Assembly: GCA_046046455.1 (NCBI GenBank) | Contig: JBJOJS010000030.1 | Location: 1-38,446, forward strand | Direction: 5' to 3' | Length of the DNA: 38,446 bases | From: Mxb001 sp046046455 | Lineage (GTDB): Bacteria > Actinomycetota > Actinomycetes > S36-B12 | In this document: piece by piece, positions 14,438 to 21,000 of the stretch | Layout: every line of letters starts with the position of its first letter | Position numbering within the stretch: the first letter of the stretch is position 1 | The notes under the pieces: model-generated | Told to the model about the DNA's origin: nothing | What the model saw: the letters and a program-made list of their open reading frames with translations, nothing else | Database searches by the model: none | Position numbers and translations under genes: made by a program

Positions 14438-15238
14438 GTGACACAGGCTGATATCCCAGCGGCGATGGGGGCCACCGCCGAAGCCACGAAGCTCCACATC
14501 GTGGCCATGGTGGAGCGCGGAGCGCTCAAGCCGGGCGAGCGCCTCGGCGCCGAGCGCGATCTCGCCACCTCTCTCGGGGTGAGCCGCTCGACATTGCGCC
14601 AGGCGTTGGGGTCCCTCGAGGCCGAGGGGGTTATCCGACGCGTCCCGGGGCGCGGCGGTGGAACCTTCATCGCTCCCACCAAGGTCGACCGTGACCTCTC
14701 GCGCATCGTCGGCGTACCCACTCTTCTGCGCGATCAAGGCTTCACCGCGGGGTCACGTGTGGTCAGCGTCGGCGTGACCGTGGCGGGGCCTGACGCCGCG
14801 GAAGCCCTGGGGCTGGATCCCGAGGATTTCGTCGTCGATCTCGTCCGCATCCGGCTCGCCGACGGCTCCCCGATCTCGCTGGAGCATGCGCGCTTCCCCG
14901 CCGAGCTCGTGCCCGGACTTCCCGAGCAGGATCTCAGCGGCTCGATCTACGAGCTGATCGACTCGGCATACGGGCTGCGGCCCGCAGAGGCGCTCGAGCA
15001 CATCGAGGTCATCGCCGCGTCGCCACTCGAGGCGTCGATCCTGGCCGTCCCCCTGGGAGCGCCGCTGCTGTCCGTCACGCGGCGTACGCAGGACCAGCAG
15101 GGTCGCACCTTCGAGTATTCGCGCGATCTCTTCCGTTCGGATCGGATGCGCATCACCGTGCGGGTGCAGGGAGCGCCATCATCCGAGAGTGCGCGCCTGC
15201 GCGGGCGGCGTGTCGAATTGGTCGCACCCCCGGATTAG
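14438..15238 (+). CDS. GntR-family regulator with UTRA effector domain (HutC subfamily)
   Basis: This 266-residue transcription factor has an N-terminal winged helix (about residues 15-85; LGVSRSTLRQALGSLEAEGV is the recognition region, then RRVPGRGGGTFIA). A UTRA-type ligand-binding domain covers about 100-255, with DGSPISLEHARFPAELVPGL, GSIYELIDSAYGLRPAEALEHIE and the closing EYSRDLFRSDRMRI typical of HutC members. It is the last gene of the rightward operon and starts at a GTG 5 nt after the SDR stop. It probably senses a pathway amine or its phosphate and acts on the dyads and repeats in 7422-7593. Its stop overlaps that of tadA on the other strand. Confidence 0.9.
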   Translation: MTQADIPAAMGATAEATKLHIVAMVERGALKPGERLGAERDLATSLGVSRSTLRQALGSLEAEGVIRRVPGRGGGTFIAPTKVDRDLSRIVGVPTLLRDQGFTAGSRVVSVGVTVAGPDAAEALGLDPEDFVVDLVRIRLADGSPISLEHARFPAELVPGLPEQDLSGSIYELIDSAYGLRPAEALEHIEVIAASPLEASILAVPLGAPLLSVTRRTQDQQGRTFEYSRDLFRSDRMRITVRVQGAPSSESARLRGRRVELVAPPD

Positions 15239-15702
15239 CGAAGGTGGGCGAAGAACTCCCGGACCACCGCCCCGCACTCCTCCGCAAGGACCCCGCCCAC
15301 GACCTCGGGTCGATGGGACAGGCGGCGGTCGCGGAGCAGGTCCCAGGCTGAGCCCGCAGCGCCGTAGTCCTCGTTCCAGGCGCCGAACACCACGCGATCG
15401 ACTCGGGAGAGCTGTGCAGCTCCCGCGCACATCGGGCACGGCTCGAGGGTCACGACGAGGGTGCAACCGACCAGGTGGGTGTCATCGAGGGCGAGCGCGG
15501 CCTCGCGCAGGACGACGATCTCCGCGTGGGCAGTGGGATCGGTGAGAGCTTCGCGACGATTCGCCGACGCGGCGAGCACTGTGCCATCGGGACCGAGGAC
15601 GAGCGCACCCACCGGCACGTCTTCGCCCCCAGCAAGCATCGTCTGCCGCGCCAGCTCCAGAGCACGCCGCATGGCGGCGACGTCGGAGTCTGCATGCCTC
15701 AT
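15235..15702 (-). CDS. tadA: tRNA-specific adenosine deaminase
   Basis: This 155-residue zinc deaminase converts A34 to inosine in tRNA-Arg(ACG). The active site is visible: HAEIVVLREAA carries the zinc-binding His and catalytic Glu, and TLEPCPMCAGA carries the two zinc cysteines. FGAWNEDYGAAGSAWDLLRDRRLSHRPEV is the tRNA-deaminase C-terminal signature, which separates it from CMP or guanine deaminases. It lies 3 nt after the tadA-associated gene and is convergent with the GntR gene, with the two stops overlapping in TTAG. Confidence 0.95.
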   Translation of the reverse strand: MRHADSDVAAMRRALELARQTMLAGGEDVPVGALVLGPDGTVLAASANRREALTDPTAHAEIVVLREAALALDDTHLVGCTLVVTLEPCPMCAGAAQLSRVDRVVFGAWNEDYGAAGSAWDLLRDRRLSHRPEVVGGVLAEECGAVVREFFAHLR

Positions 15703-15705
15703 GCG

Positions 15706-16188
15706 TCAGTCGCGCTCGAGTGCCGCCGCGAGCTGATCGTCGAAGCCGAGGCGTGTCGCGATGGCCACGACCTGCTCGTCGGGGTAGAGGTCGGGGTCAT
15801 CCAGGATGAGCTCGAGTTCGCTGACCGGCATGCCCATGTCTGCGGCGAAGGTGAAGTCACCGACGGGCTCGACCTCGTCGAGCTCCTCGTCGTCCTCGGG
15901 CAACTCCGCTTCGAGCATGTCCGCGACCTCCTCGGCCAGCGGAAACTCCAGGGCCGCGCCGATATCCGAGAGGAGAAGGCGCGCCGCCCCATCCGGCATC
16001 ATCCGCACGCCGAGGAAGAAGTCCTCGTCCACGACGAGAAAGCCCAGAGCACCACCCTCGGCAATGAGTTGACGCAACGCCGCGAGGAAGGAGTCGAGGG
16101 ATTCGGTCGCACGCGGAGGAAGGGCCGCGACCGACCAGCGCCCGTCCTCGCGCCAGGCTGCGACGGCATAGCCTGCGTCGTCGTCCAT
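15706..16188 (-). CDS. tRNA adenosine deaminase-associated protein
   Basis: This 160-residue acidic protein is found next to tadA in many actinobacteria. It starts AGYAVAAWREDGRWSVAALP, contains GALGFLVVDEDFFLGVRMMP and a run of acidic residues around ELPEDDEELDEVEPVGD, and ends with DPDLYPDEQVVAIATRLGFD. No catalytic motif is visible and its molecular role is not established. It is the first gene of a two-gene operon with tadA and is divergent from upp. A GAGAGGGG stretch lies about 9 nt before the ATG. Confidence 0.85.
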   Translation of the reverse strand: MDDDAGYAVAAWREDGRWSVAALPPRATESLDSFLAALRQLIAEGGALGFLVVDEDFFLGVRMMPDGAARLLLSDIGAALEFPLAEEVADMLEAELPEDDEELDEVEPVGDFTFAADMGMPVSELELILDDPDLYPDEQVVAIATRLGFDDQLAAALERD

Positions 16189-16273
16189 GGCCCGCGCCCC
16201 TCTCCCTGCGCCCTAGTGGACGCATGCCCATGGTGTCACGCGGGACCGCCCCCGCGTCGCACCTTCGCCCCGA

Positions 16274-16279
16274 TACGCT
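16274..16279 (+). promoter_or_regulatory. -10 element of upp, leaderless arrangement
   Basis: TACGCT is followed by exactly 6 nt and then the GTG start at 16286, the same layout as the BMC operon promoter. No ribosome binding site precedes the GTG. No clear -35 is seen. Confidence 0.55.
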
Positions 16280-16285
16280 GCCCGC

Positions 16286-16924
16286 GTGCGTACCGTCGTC
16301 GTCCAACATCCGCTCGTTGCCCACAAGCTGACCACGCTTCGTGACGAGACCACCGATTCCGCGACTTTCCGGCTGCTCGTCGAAGAGCTCGTCACGCTGC
16401 TTGCCTATGAGGCGACCCACCAACTGCGGACGACGCCCGTGACGATCCAGACACCGGTCACCCAGACAACCGGGGTGCACCTCGCGCGTCCGCGCCCACT
16501 CGTCGTGCCGATCCTGCGAGCAGGACTCGGCATGCTCGAGGGGATGATGCGCCTTATGCCTACCGCTGAGGTCGGCTTCCTCGGCATGGTGCGCGATGAC
16601 GACTCACTCATCGCATCGACCTACGCGGATCGCATCCCGCACGATCTCGACGGACGACAGGTCTTCGTGCTCGATCCCATGCTCGCCACCGGTGGCACTC
16701 TCGTCACCGCCATCGACCTCCTGCTCGAGCGCGGTGCGAGCGACGTGACGGCGATCGCGCTACTCGCCGCGCCCGAGGGCCTGCGCCACGTGGAGGAGTC
16801 CTACGCGGGCAAGCCCGTCGATGTCACCGTCGTCACCGCCGGACTCGATCTGCGCCTCAACGAGAAGGGCTACATCGTGCCCGGCCTCGGTGACGCGGGA
16901 GACCGCCTGTACGGCGTGGTCTAG
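16286..16924 (+). CDS. upp: Uracil phosphoribosyltransferase
   Basis: This 212-residue pyrimidine salvage enzyme makes UMP from uracil and PRPP in the cytosol. The PRPP-binding loop is VFVLDPMLATGGTLVTAID (about 130-150). The N-terminal VVVQHPLVAHKLTTLRD and the uracil-binding C-terminus (LNEKGYIVPGLGDAGDRLYG) are diagnostic of the family. Length is normal. The GTG start has no ribosome binding site but an ideal -10 6 nt upstream. Downstream lie two identical hairpins before the convergent pntB. Confidence 0.96.
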   Translation: MRTVVVQHPLVAHKLTTLRDETTDSATFRLLVEELVTLLAYEATHQLRTTPVTIQTPVTQTTGVHLARPRPLVVPILRAGLGMLEGMMRLMPTAEVGFLGMVRDDDSLIASTYADRIPHDLDGRQVFVLDPMLATGGTLVTAIDLLLERGASDVTAIALLAAPEGLRHVEESYAGKPVDVTVVTAGLDLRLNEKGYIVPGLGDAGDRLYGVV

Positions 16925-16933
16925 CCACCCCTC

Positions 16934-16958
16934 CCGTTTCTCCCGCTAAGCGGGAGAA
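16934..16958. repeat. Self-complementary 25-bp repeat, copy 1
   Basis: The 25-bp sequence beginning CCGTTTCTCCCGC contains a 9-bp stem (16938-16946 with 16950-16958) and a TAA loop. The same 25 bases recur exactly 60 bp downstream at 16994-17018. It lies 9 nt after the upp stop, where it could terminate upp transcription. Confidence 0.75.
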
Positions 16959-16993
16959 GTAGTTAACGCAGGCCCGATTGCGATCCGTATCGA

Positions 16994-17021
16994 CCGTTTC
17001 TCCCGCTAAGCGGGAGAAACG
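16994..17021. repeat. Self-complementary 25-bp repeat, copy 2, longer stem
   Basis: This is an exact copy of 16934-16958 with a longer stem: 16995-17006 pairs with 17010-17021 (12 bp, TAA loop). It touches the pntB stop codon at 17022. Either copy could work as a bidirectional terminator for the convergent upp and pnt operons. Neither has a U-tract. Confidence 0.75.
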
Positions 17022-18398
17022 TCAGAGGGCCTTGAGCGAGGTCACGACCTTGGTGAGCGAGTCCTTCGCATCACCGAAGAGCAGTGTCGTCTTGGGGTCA
17101 TAGAGCAGCTCGTTCTCGATGCCGGCAAAGCCCGGGCGCATCGATCGCTTGAGGAAGACCACCTGCTGGGCGTTGTCGACGTCGAGGATCGGCATGCCGT
17201 AGATCGGCGCCGACTGATCTGTGCGCGCGGCAGGATTCACCACGTCGTTGGCGCCCACGACGAGCACGACATCGGTCGAGGTGAAGTCGGGGTTGATCTC
17301 CTCCATCTCCTTGAGCTGCTCGTAGGGCACCGAAGCCTCGGCGAGGAGGACGTTCATGTGCCCGGGCATGCGGCCCGCGACGGGATGGATGGCGTAATCG
17401 ACCTCGATACCGCGCGCGGTGAGCAGGTCGGCGAGCTCGCGCAGTGTCGATTGAGCCTGGGCGACCGCGAGGCCGTAGCCCGGCACGAGGATCACCTTGT
17501 TGGCGTAGCCGAGCATGATCGCCACGTCGTTGGGACCTGCCGAGCGCACGGGGCGGTCTTCGCCCGTGCCACCGCCACCCTGTGTCGTGCCCGAGAACGC
17601 ACCGAACAGTGTCGAGGTGAGGGGTCGACCCATGGCCTTGGCCATCTCCCTCGTCAGCAGCGTGCCCGAAGCACCCACGAGGGTGCCGGCGATGATGAGG
17701 AGCACATTGCCGAGGACGTAGCCGGATGCGGCTACCGACAGGCCGGTGAAGGCATTGAGCAGCGAGATGACGATCGGGACGTCGGCGCCACCCACGGGCA
17801 GCACGAAGAGGATCCCGAAGATCAGGGAGAGCACGAGGAGGCCGATGACGCCCAGGGTCGACGGCGACACGATGACCCAGACCGCGGTGGCGACGGTGAG
17901 CACCGCGATGCCGATCGTGATGAAGCGGCCCGCCGGTATGACGACGGGCCTTGTCGTCATGATCTCCTGCAACTTGAGGTAGGTCACGACCGATCCGCTG
18001 GCCGAGACACCGCCGATAAGGACGGTGAGCACGGTCGCGATGAGGAAGAGAAGTCCCTTGCTCGAGCCGAACTCGAGGAACTCCACGAGCGCGACGAGGG
18101 CTGCGGCTCCGCCGCCGGCACCGTTGAAGAGCGCCACGAGCTGCGGCATCGCCGTCATCTTGACCTTGCGTGCGGCCACGAGGCCGATCACAGCGCCCGC
18201 CACGACGGCGACAACGATGATGATGAGGTTGTTGAGCTCGATGCCGCTGAAAAAGAGGATCACGGTCGCCAGCAGCGCACCGAGTGCACCGAGGAGGGTG
18301 CCCATCCGCGCCGACTTAGGCGAGGAGAGACCCTTGAGGGACAGGATGAAGAGGACTGCTGCGACGAGGTAGGCCAGTTGGACCCAGGTGGGAGTCAT
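17022..18398 (-). CDS. pntB: NAD(P) transhydrogenase, beta subunit
   Basis: This is the membrane subunit of the proton-translocating transhydrogenase, which makes NADPH from NADH at the expense of the proton gradient. The 458 residues comprise about 8-9 hydrophobic helices up to about residue 270, with GPLTSTLFGAFSG-like glycine-rich turns, then the NADP-binding domain III with VILVPGYGLAVAQAQ, YAIHPVAGRMPGHMNVLLAEA and VVLVVGANDVVNPAA. The ATG shares one base with the stop of the preceding gene (TGATG), so translation is coupled; an in-frame GTG one codon upstream is possible. It is the third gene of the pnt operon. Confidence 0.94.
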   Translation of the reverse strand: MTPTWVQLAYLVAAVLFILSLKGLSSPKSARMGTLLGALGALLATVILFFSGIELNNLIIIVVAVVAGAVIGLVAARKVKMTAMPQLVALFNGAGGGAAALVALVEFLEFGSSKGLLFLIATVLTVLIGGVSASGSVVTYLKLQEIMTTRPVVIPAGRFITIGIAVLTVATAVWVIVSPSTLGVIGLLVLSLIFGILFVLPVGGADVPIVISLLNAFTGLSVAASGYVLGNVLLIIAGTLVGASGTLLTREMAKAMGRPLTSTLFGAFSGTTQGGGGTGEDRPVRSAGPNDVAIMLGYANKVILVPGYGLAVAQAQSTLRELADLLTARGIEVDYAIHPVAGRMPGHMNVLLAEASVPYEQLKEMEEINPDFTSTDVVLVVGANDVVNPAARTDQSAPIYGMPILDVDNAQQVVFLKRSMRPGFAGIENELLYDPKTTLLFGDAKDSLTKVVTSLKAL

Positions 18399-18700
18399 CA
18401 CAGTGCTCCCTCGTCCTTGACCTTGGCCTTGGACTTGAACATCTCGAGCATCCGATCGGTGACCGCGAAGCCACCCACGAGGTTGATCGCACCGAGCAGG
18501 ATGGCGATCACACCGATGATGACCTCGGCTGGCGAGTCGGCCGCCCCCGTCACCGTGATGCCTCCGACGAGGACGATGCCATGGATGGCGTTGGCACCGG
18601 ACATGAGCGGCGTGTGGAGGATCGTCGAGACCTTCGAGACGACCTCGAAGCCCACGAAGATGCTCAGCACGAAGATCGTGAGGAGCGCTACCCCGTCCAT
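18398..18700 (-). CDS. pntAB: NAD(P) transhydrogenase, small membrane alpha-2 subunit
   Basis: This 100-residue membrane subunit is the equivalent of the C-terminal membrane part of E. coli PntA. It has three hydrophobic helices: LLTIFVLSIFVGFEVV, ANAIHGIVLVGGITV, and EVIIGVIAILLGAINLVGGFAVTDRML. The HTPLMSGANAIHGI segment is the conserved signature. Splitting of PntA into two genes is usual in actinobacteria and Rhodospirillum. It begins 1 nt after pntAA ends and overlaps pntB. Confidence 0.93.
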   Translation of the reverse strand: MDGVALLTIFVLSIFVGFEVVSKVSTILHTPLMSGANAIHGIVLVGGITVTGAADSPAEVIIGVIAILLGAINLVGGFAVTDRMLEMFKSKAKVKDEGAL

Positions 18701-18701
18701 G

Positions 18702-19841
18702 TCAGGAACCTCCCTGGAGCGCGGCCTGCGCGGCCTCGTTGCGTACGACGCCGTCCAGGACCACGGCGCAACCGTCGATGATCTCGTCGGAGGCGTCGAC
18801 GACGACCTGCCCGTCCTTGGCGACGAGCGTGAGCAGCGAGTAGACGTTCATGGCGTAGAGCTGCGAGGCGTGCACCGGCATCTCGCTCGGCACATCGCGA
18901 CCACCCCAGACCGTCACCTCGCCGATCATGACGTCTTCGCCGGGACGCGAGCCCTCGACATTGCCTCCGGTCTCCGCGGCGAGGTCGGCGACGACGGATC
19001 CCGGCTTCATGCCCTCGACCATCGATCGGGTGACGAGCAGGGGAGCCTGACGTCCCGGCACTGCGGCGGTCGTGATGAGGACATCGGACTCGGCGACGTA
19101 GGGGGCGAGCAGGTCGCGCTGGCGCAGCGCCCGATCCTCGCTCATCTCGCGCGCATATCCGCCGGCTCCCTCGATGACGTCGAGGTCGAGCTGGATGAAG
19201 GTCGCCCCCATCGATCGCACCTCGTCGGCGCTCGCAGCGCGGACGTCGTACGCCGAGACTCGAGCACCGAGGCGCTTCGCTGTGGCGATGGCCTGCAGCC
19301 CGGCGACGCCGGCACCGAGCACGAGCACACGTGCTGGCTGGATCGTGCCTGCTGCGGTCATGAAGAGCGGGAAGAACCTCGGAAGTCGGTCGGCTGCCAC
19401 GAGCGCCGCTCGGTAGCCCGAGACGAGTGCCTGAGAGGTGAGGGCATCCATCGACTGCGCGCGAGAGATGCGAGGCACGAGATCGAACGAGAGCCCCGTC
19501 GCGCCCGAGTCGTGCAGTCCACGCACGGTGTCGAGATCGATGGCGGGCGAGAGGAAGGACACCGCGACCGCGCCCTTGCCCAGACGCTTCGCCCGGCCGT
19601 AGTCGAGGGGTCGGACGGTAGCCACGACGTCTGCCGCAGCGAAAGCATCATCCATGCCCGAGGTCGGCACGACGAGTGCCCCAGCGGCCGCGTAGTCGGC
19701 GTCCGGGGCAAAGGCGAGATCGCCAGCACCCGACTCGACGACGACCTCGAATCCCAATTGCGTGAACCTACCCACGACGGAGGGCACCACGGCCACCCGC
19801 CGCTCACCCGGGCGCGTCTCCCGGGGCACGAGCAGTCTCAT
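18702..19841 (-). CDS. pntAA: NAD(P) transhydrogenase, soluble alpha-1 subunit
   Basis: This 379-residue NAD-binding subunit starts LLVPRETRPGERRVAVVPS, contains the dinucleotide fold VLVLGAGVAGLQAIATAKRLG and AYDVR, and the mobile-loop region downstream (VLITTAAVPGRQAPLLVT, then KPGSVVADLAAETGGN). It resembles alanine dehydrogenase in fold, but neighbours pntAB and pntB settle the identity. The ATG follows GGAGG by 6-7 nt, and a TAGGCT hexamer lies upstream as a likely -10. It is the first gene of the leftward operon. Confidence 0.94.
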   Translation of the reverse strand: MRLLVPRETRPGERRVAVVPSVVGRFTQLGFEVVVESGAGDLAFAPDADYAAAGALVVPTSGMDDAFAAADVVATVRPLDYGRAKRLGKGAVAVSFLSPAIDLDTVRGLHDSGATGLSFDLVPRISRAQSMDALTSQALVSGYRAALVAADRLPRFFPLFMTAAGTIQPARVLVLGAGVAGLQAIATAKRLGARVSAYDVRAASADEVRSMGATFIQLDLDVIEGAGGYAREMSEDRALRQRDLLAPYVAESDVLITTAAVPGRQAPLLVTRSMVEGMKPGSVVADLAAETGGNVEGSRPGEDVMIGEVTVWGGRDVPSEMPVHASQLYAMNVYSLLTLVAKDGQVVVDASDEIIDGCAVVLDGVVRNEAAQAALQGGS

Positions 19842-19900
19842 CCCATACCTCCGGGGCGCAGCCTAGGCCAGTAGTGCGGTTGCGGCGCGGCAAAGGCAAG

Positions 19901-19906
19901 TAGCGT
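19901..19906 (+). promoter_or_regulatory. -10 element of the tocopherol-cyclase-like gene, leaderless arrangement
   Basis: TAGCGT is followed by 6 nt and the ATG at 19913. TTGCGG at 19880-19885 could be a weak -35. There is no ribosome binding site between the hexamer and the ATG. Confidence 0.5.
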
Positions 19907-19912
19907 GGCCGC

Positions 19913-20914
19913 ATGCGGGGACCCCGAGCATTCGTCCGCGGGATACGCCGGCCCGAGGCCTTCCACGGCCACGGGGTACGTCGGGGCTTCTTCGAAGGCT
20001 GGTACGTGAAGCTCGTGGATCCTCGCCAGGAGGCGCGCTGGGCGATCATCCCCGGGGTCTTCCGTGGACGCGATGGAGACGTCATTACCGACGAGGCATT
20101 CGTGCAGGTGCTCGACGGCGCGTCGGGGAGATCGTGGTACCACCGCTACGACGCTGATGAGTTCGTTGCGAGCGGTGCGGAGTTCGATGTGAGGGTAGGG
20201 CCGAACCAATTCAACTCCCGGGGTGTGCACCTGGATCTGCCGGGCCTCAAGGGTGACGTCGCCTTCACTACCGACTTCGATCCGTGGCCCGTGACCTGGC
20301 GACGACCAGGGATCATGGGTCCCTACGCCTGGGTGCCGCTCATGGAGTGCTACCACGGCGTCGTGTCCTTCGGCCACGGCCTGAGCGGCACGCTCGACGC
20401 CGACGGCCGGATCCAGGACCTCACCGGTGGACGCGGCTACATCGAGAAGGACTGGGGCCGCGCCTTCCCTGCCGGCTACGTCTGGATGCACTCCAACCAC
20501 TTCGTCGATGCGCCAGAGGCGTCGCTCGTCGCGTCGGTCGCGATCATCCCCTGGCTGCGGTCCTCCTTCCGCGGCTTCATCGTGGGGCTTCGCCTCGGCC
20601 GCCGCCTGCACTCATGGGCGACGTACAACGGGTCGAAGGAGAGGTCGCTGCACATCGACGACAGCCATGTGCGCTGGAGCCTCGACGGACCCTCCGGACT
20701 GCTCGAGCTGAGTGCCGAGCGCGTGCGCGGTGGCCTCCTGCATGCGCCTATCCGCACCCGCATGCACGAGCGGGTGGAGGAGACCCTCGACGCCACCCTC
20801 GGCGTACGTCTCACCGATCCCTCGGGTCAGGTCGTGCTCGACACGATCGCGACGAGCGCAGGGCTCGAGGTCCACGGTGACCTCACGCGGCTCCTCGCCG
20901 TCGGGACGCGCTGA
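19913..20914 (+). CDS. Tocopherol cyclase-like protein
   Basis: This 333-residue protein is of the family related to plant tocopherol cyclase. The marker motifs are RRGFFEGWYVKLVDP (about residues 23-37), DEAFVQVLDG, and later GGRGYIEKDWGRAFPAGYVW with the following MHSNHF. Bacterial members occur in organisms that make no tocopherol, and their substrate is unknown; a hydrophobic ligand is likely from the family's beta-barrel shape. No signal peptide is evident. It is a single-gene unit, divergent from pntAA and convergent with the UbiB gene. Confidence 0.8.
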   Translation: MRGPRAFVRGIRRPEAFHGHGVRRGFFEGWYVKLVDPRQEARWAIIPGVFRGRDGDVITDEAFVQVLDGASGRSWYHRYDADEFVASGAEFDVRVGPNQFNSRGVHLDLPGLKGDVAFTTDFDPWPVTWRRPGIMGPYAWVPLMECYHGVVSFGHGLSGTLDADGRIQDLTGGRGYIEKDWGRAFPAGYVWMHSNHFVDAPEASLVASVAIIPWLRSSFRGFIVGLRLGRRLHSWATYNGSKERSLHIDDSHVRWSLDGPSGLLELSAERVRGGLLHAPIRTRMHERVEETLDATLGVRLTDPSGQVVLDTIATSAGLEVHGDLTRLLAVGTR

Positions 20915-20946
20915 CACGCATCGCACGCGTTCTTTGCCCCGAAAGC

Positions 20947-20959
20947 GTCACCGGGTGAC
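20947..20959. repeat. Perfect dyad GTCACC-G-GGTGAC between convergent genes
   Basis: GTCACC at 20947-20952 and GGTGAC at 20954-20959 form a perfect inverted repeat with one central base. A related TCACC-GCA-GGTGA dyad lies at 23055-23067 on the other side of the UbiB gene. This could be a protein binding site or part of a termination signal. Confidence 0.4.
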
Positions 20960-20985
20960 CCGATGAGCGCACAGAAGAGAGCCGT

Positions 20986-21000
20986 CCCCTTCAGAAGGGG
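20986..21000 (-). terminator. Hairpin overlapping the UbiB-like stop codon
   Basis: CCCCTT (20986-20991) and AAGGGG (20995-21000) pair with a 3-nt loop, and the stop codon of the minus-strand UbiB-like gene (20991-20993) lies within it. It is a short candidate terminator without a U-tract. Confidence 0.4.
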
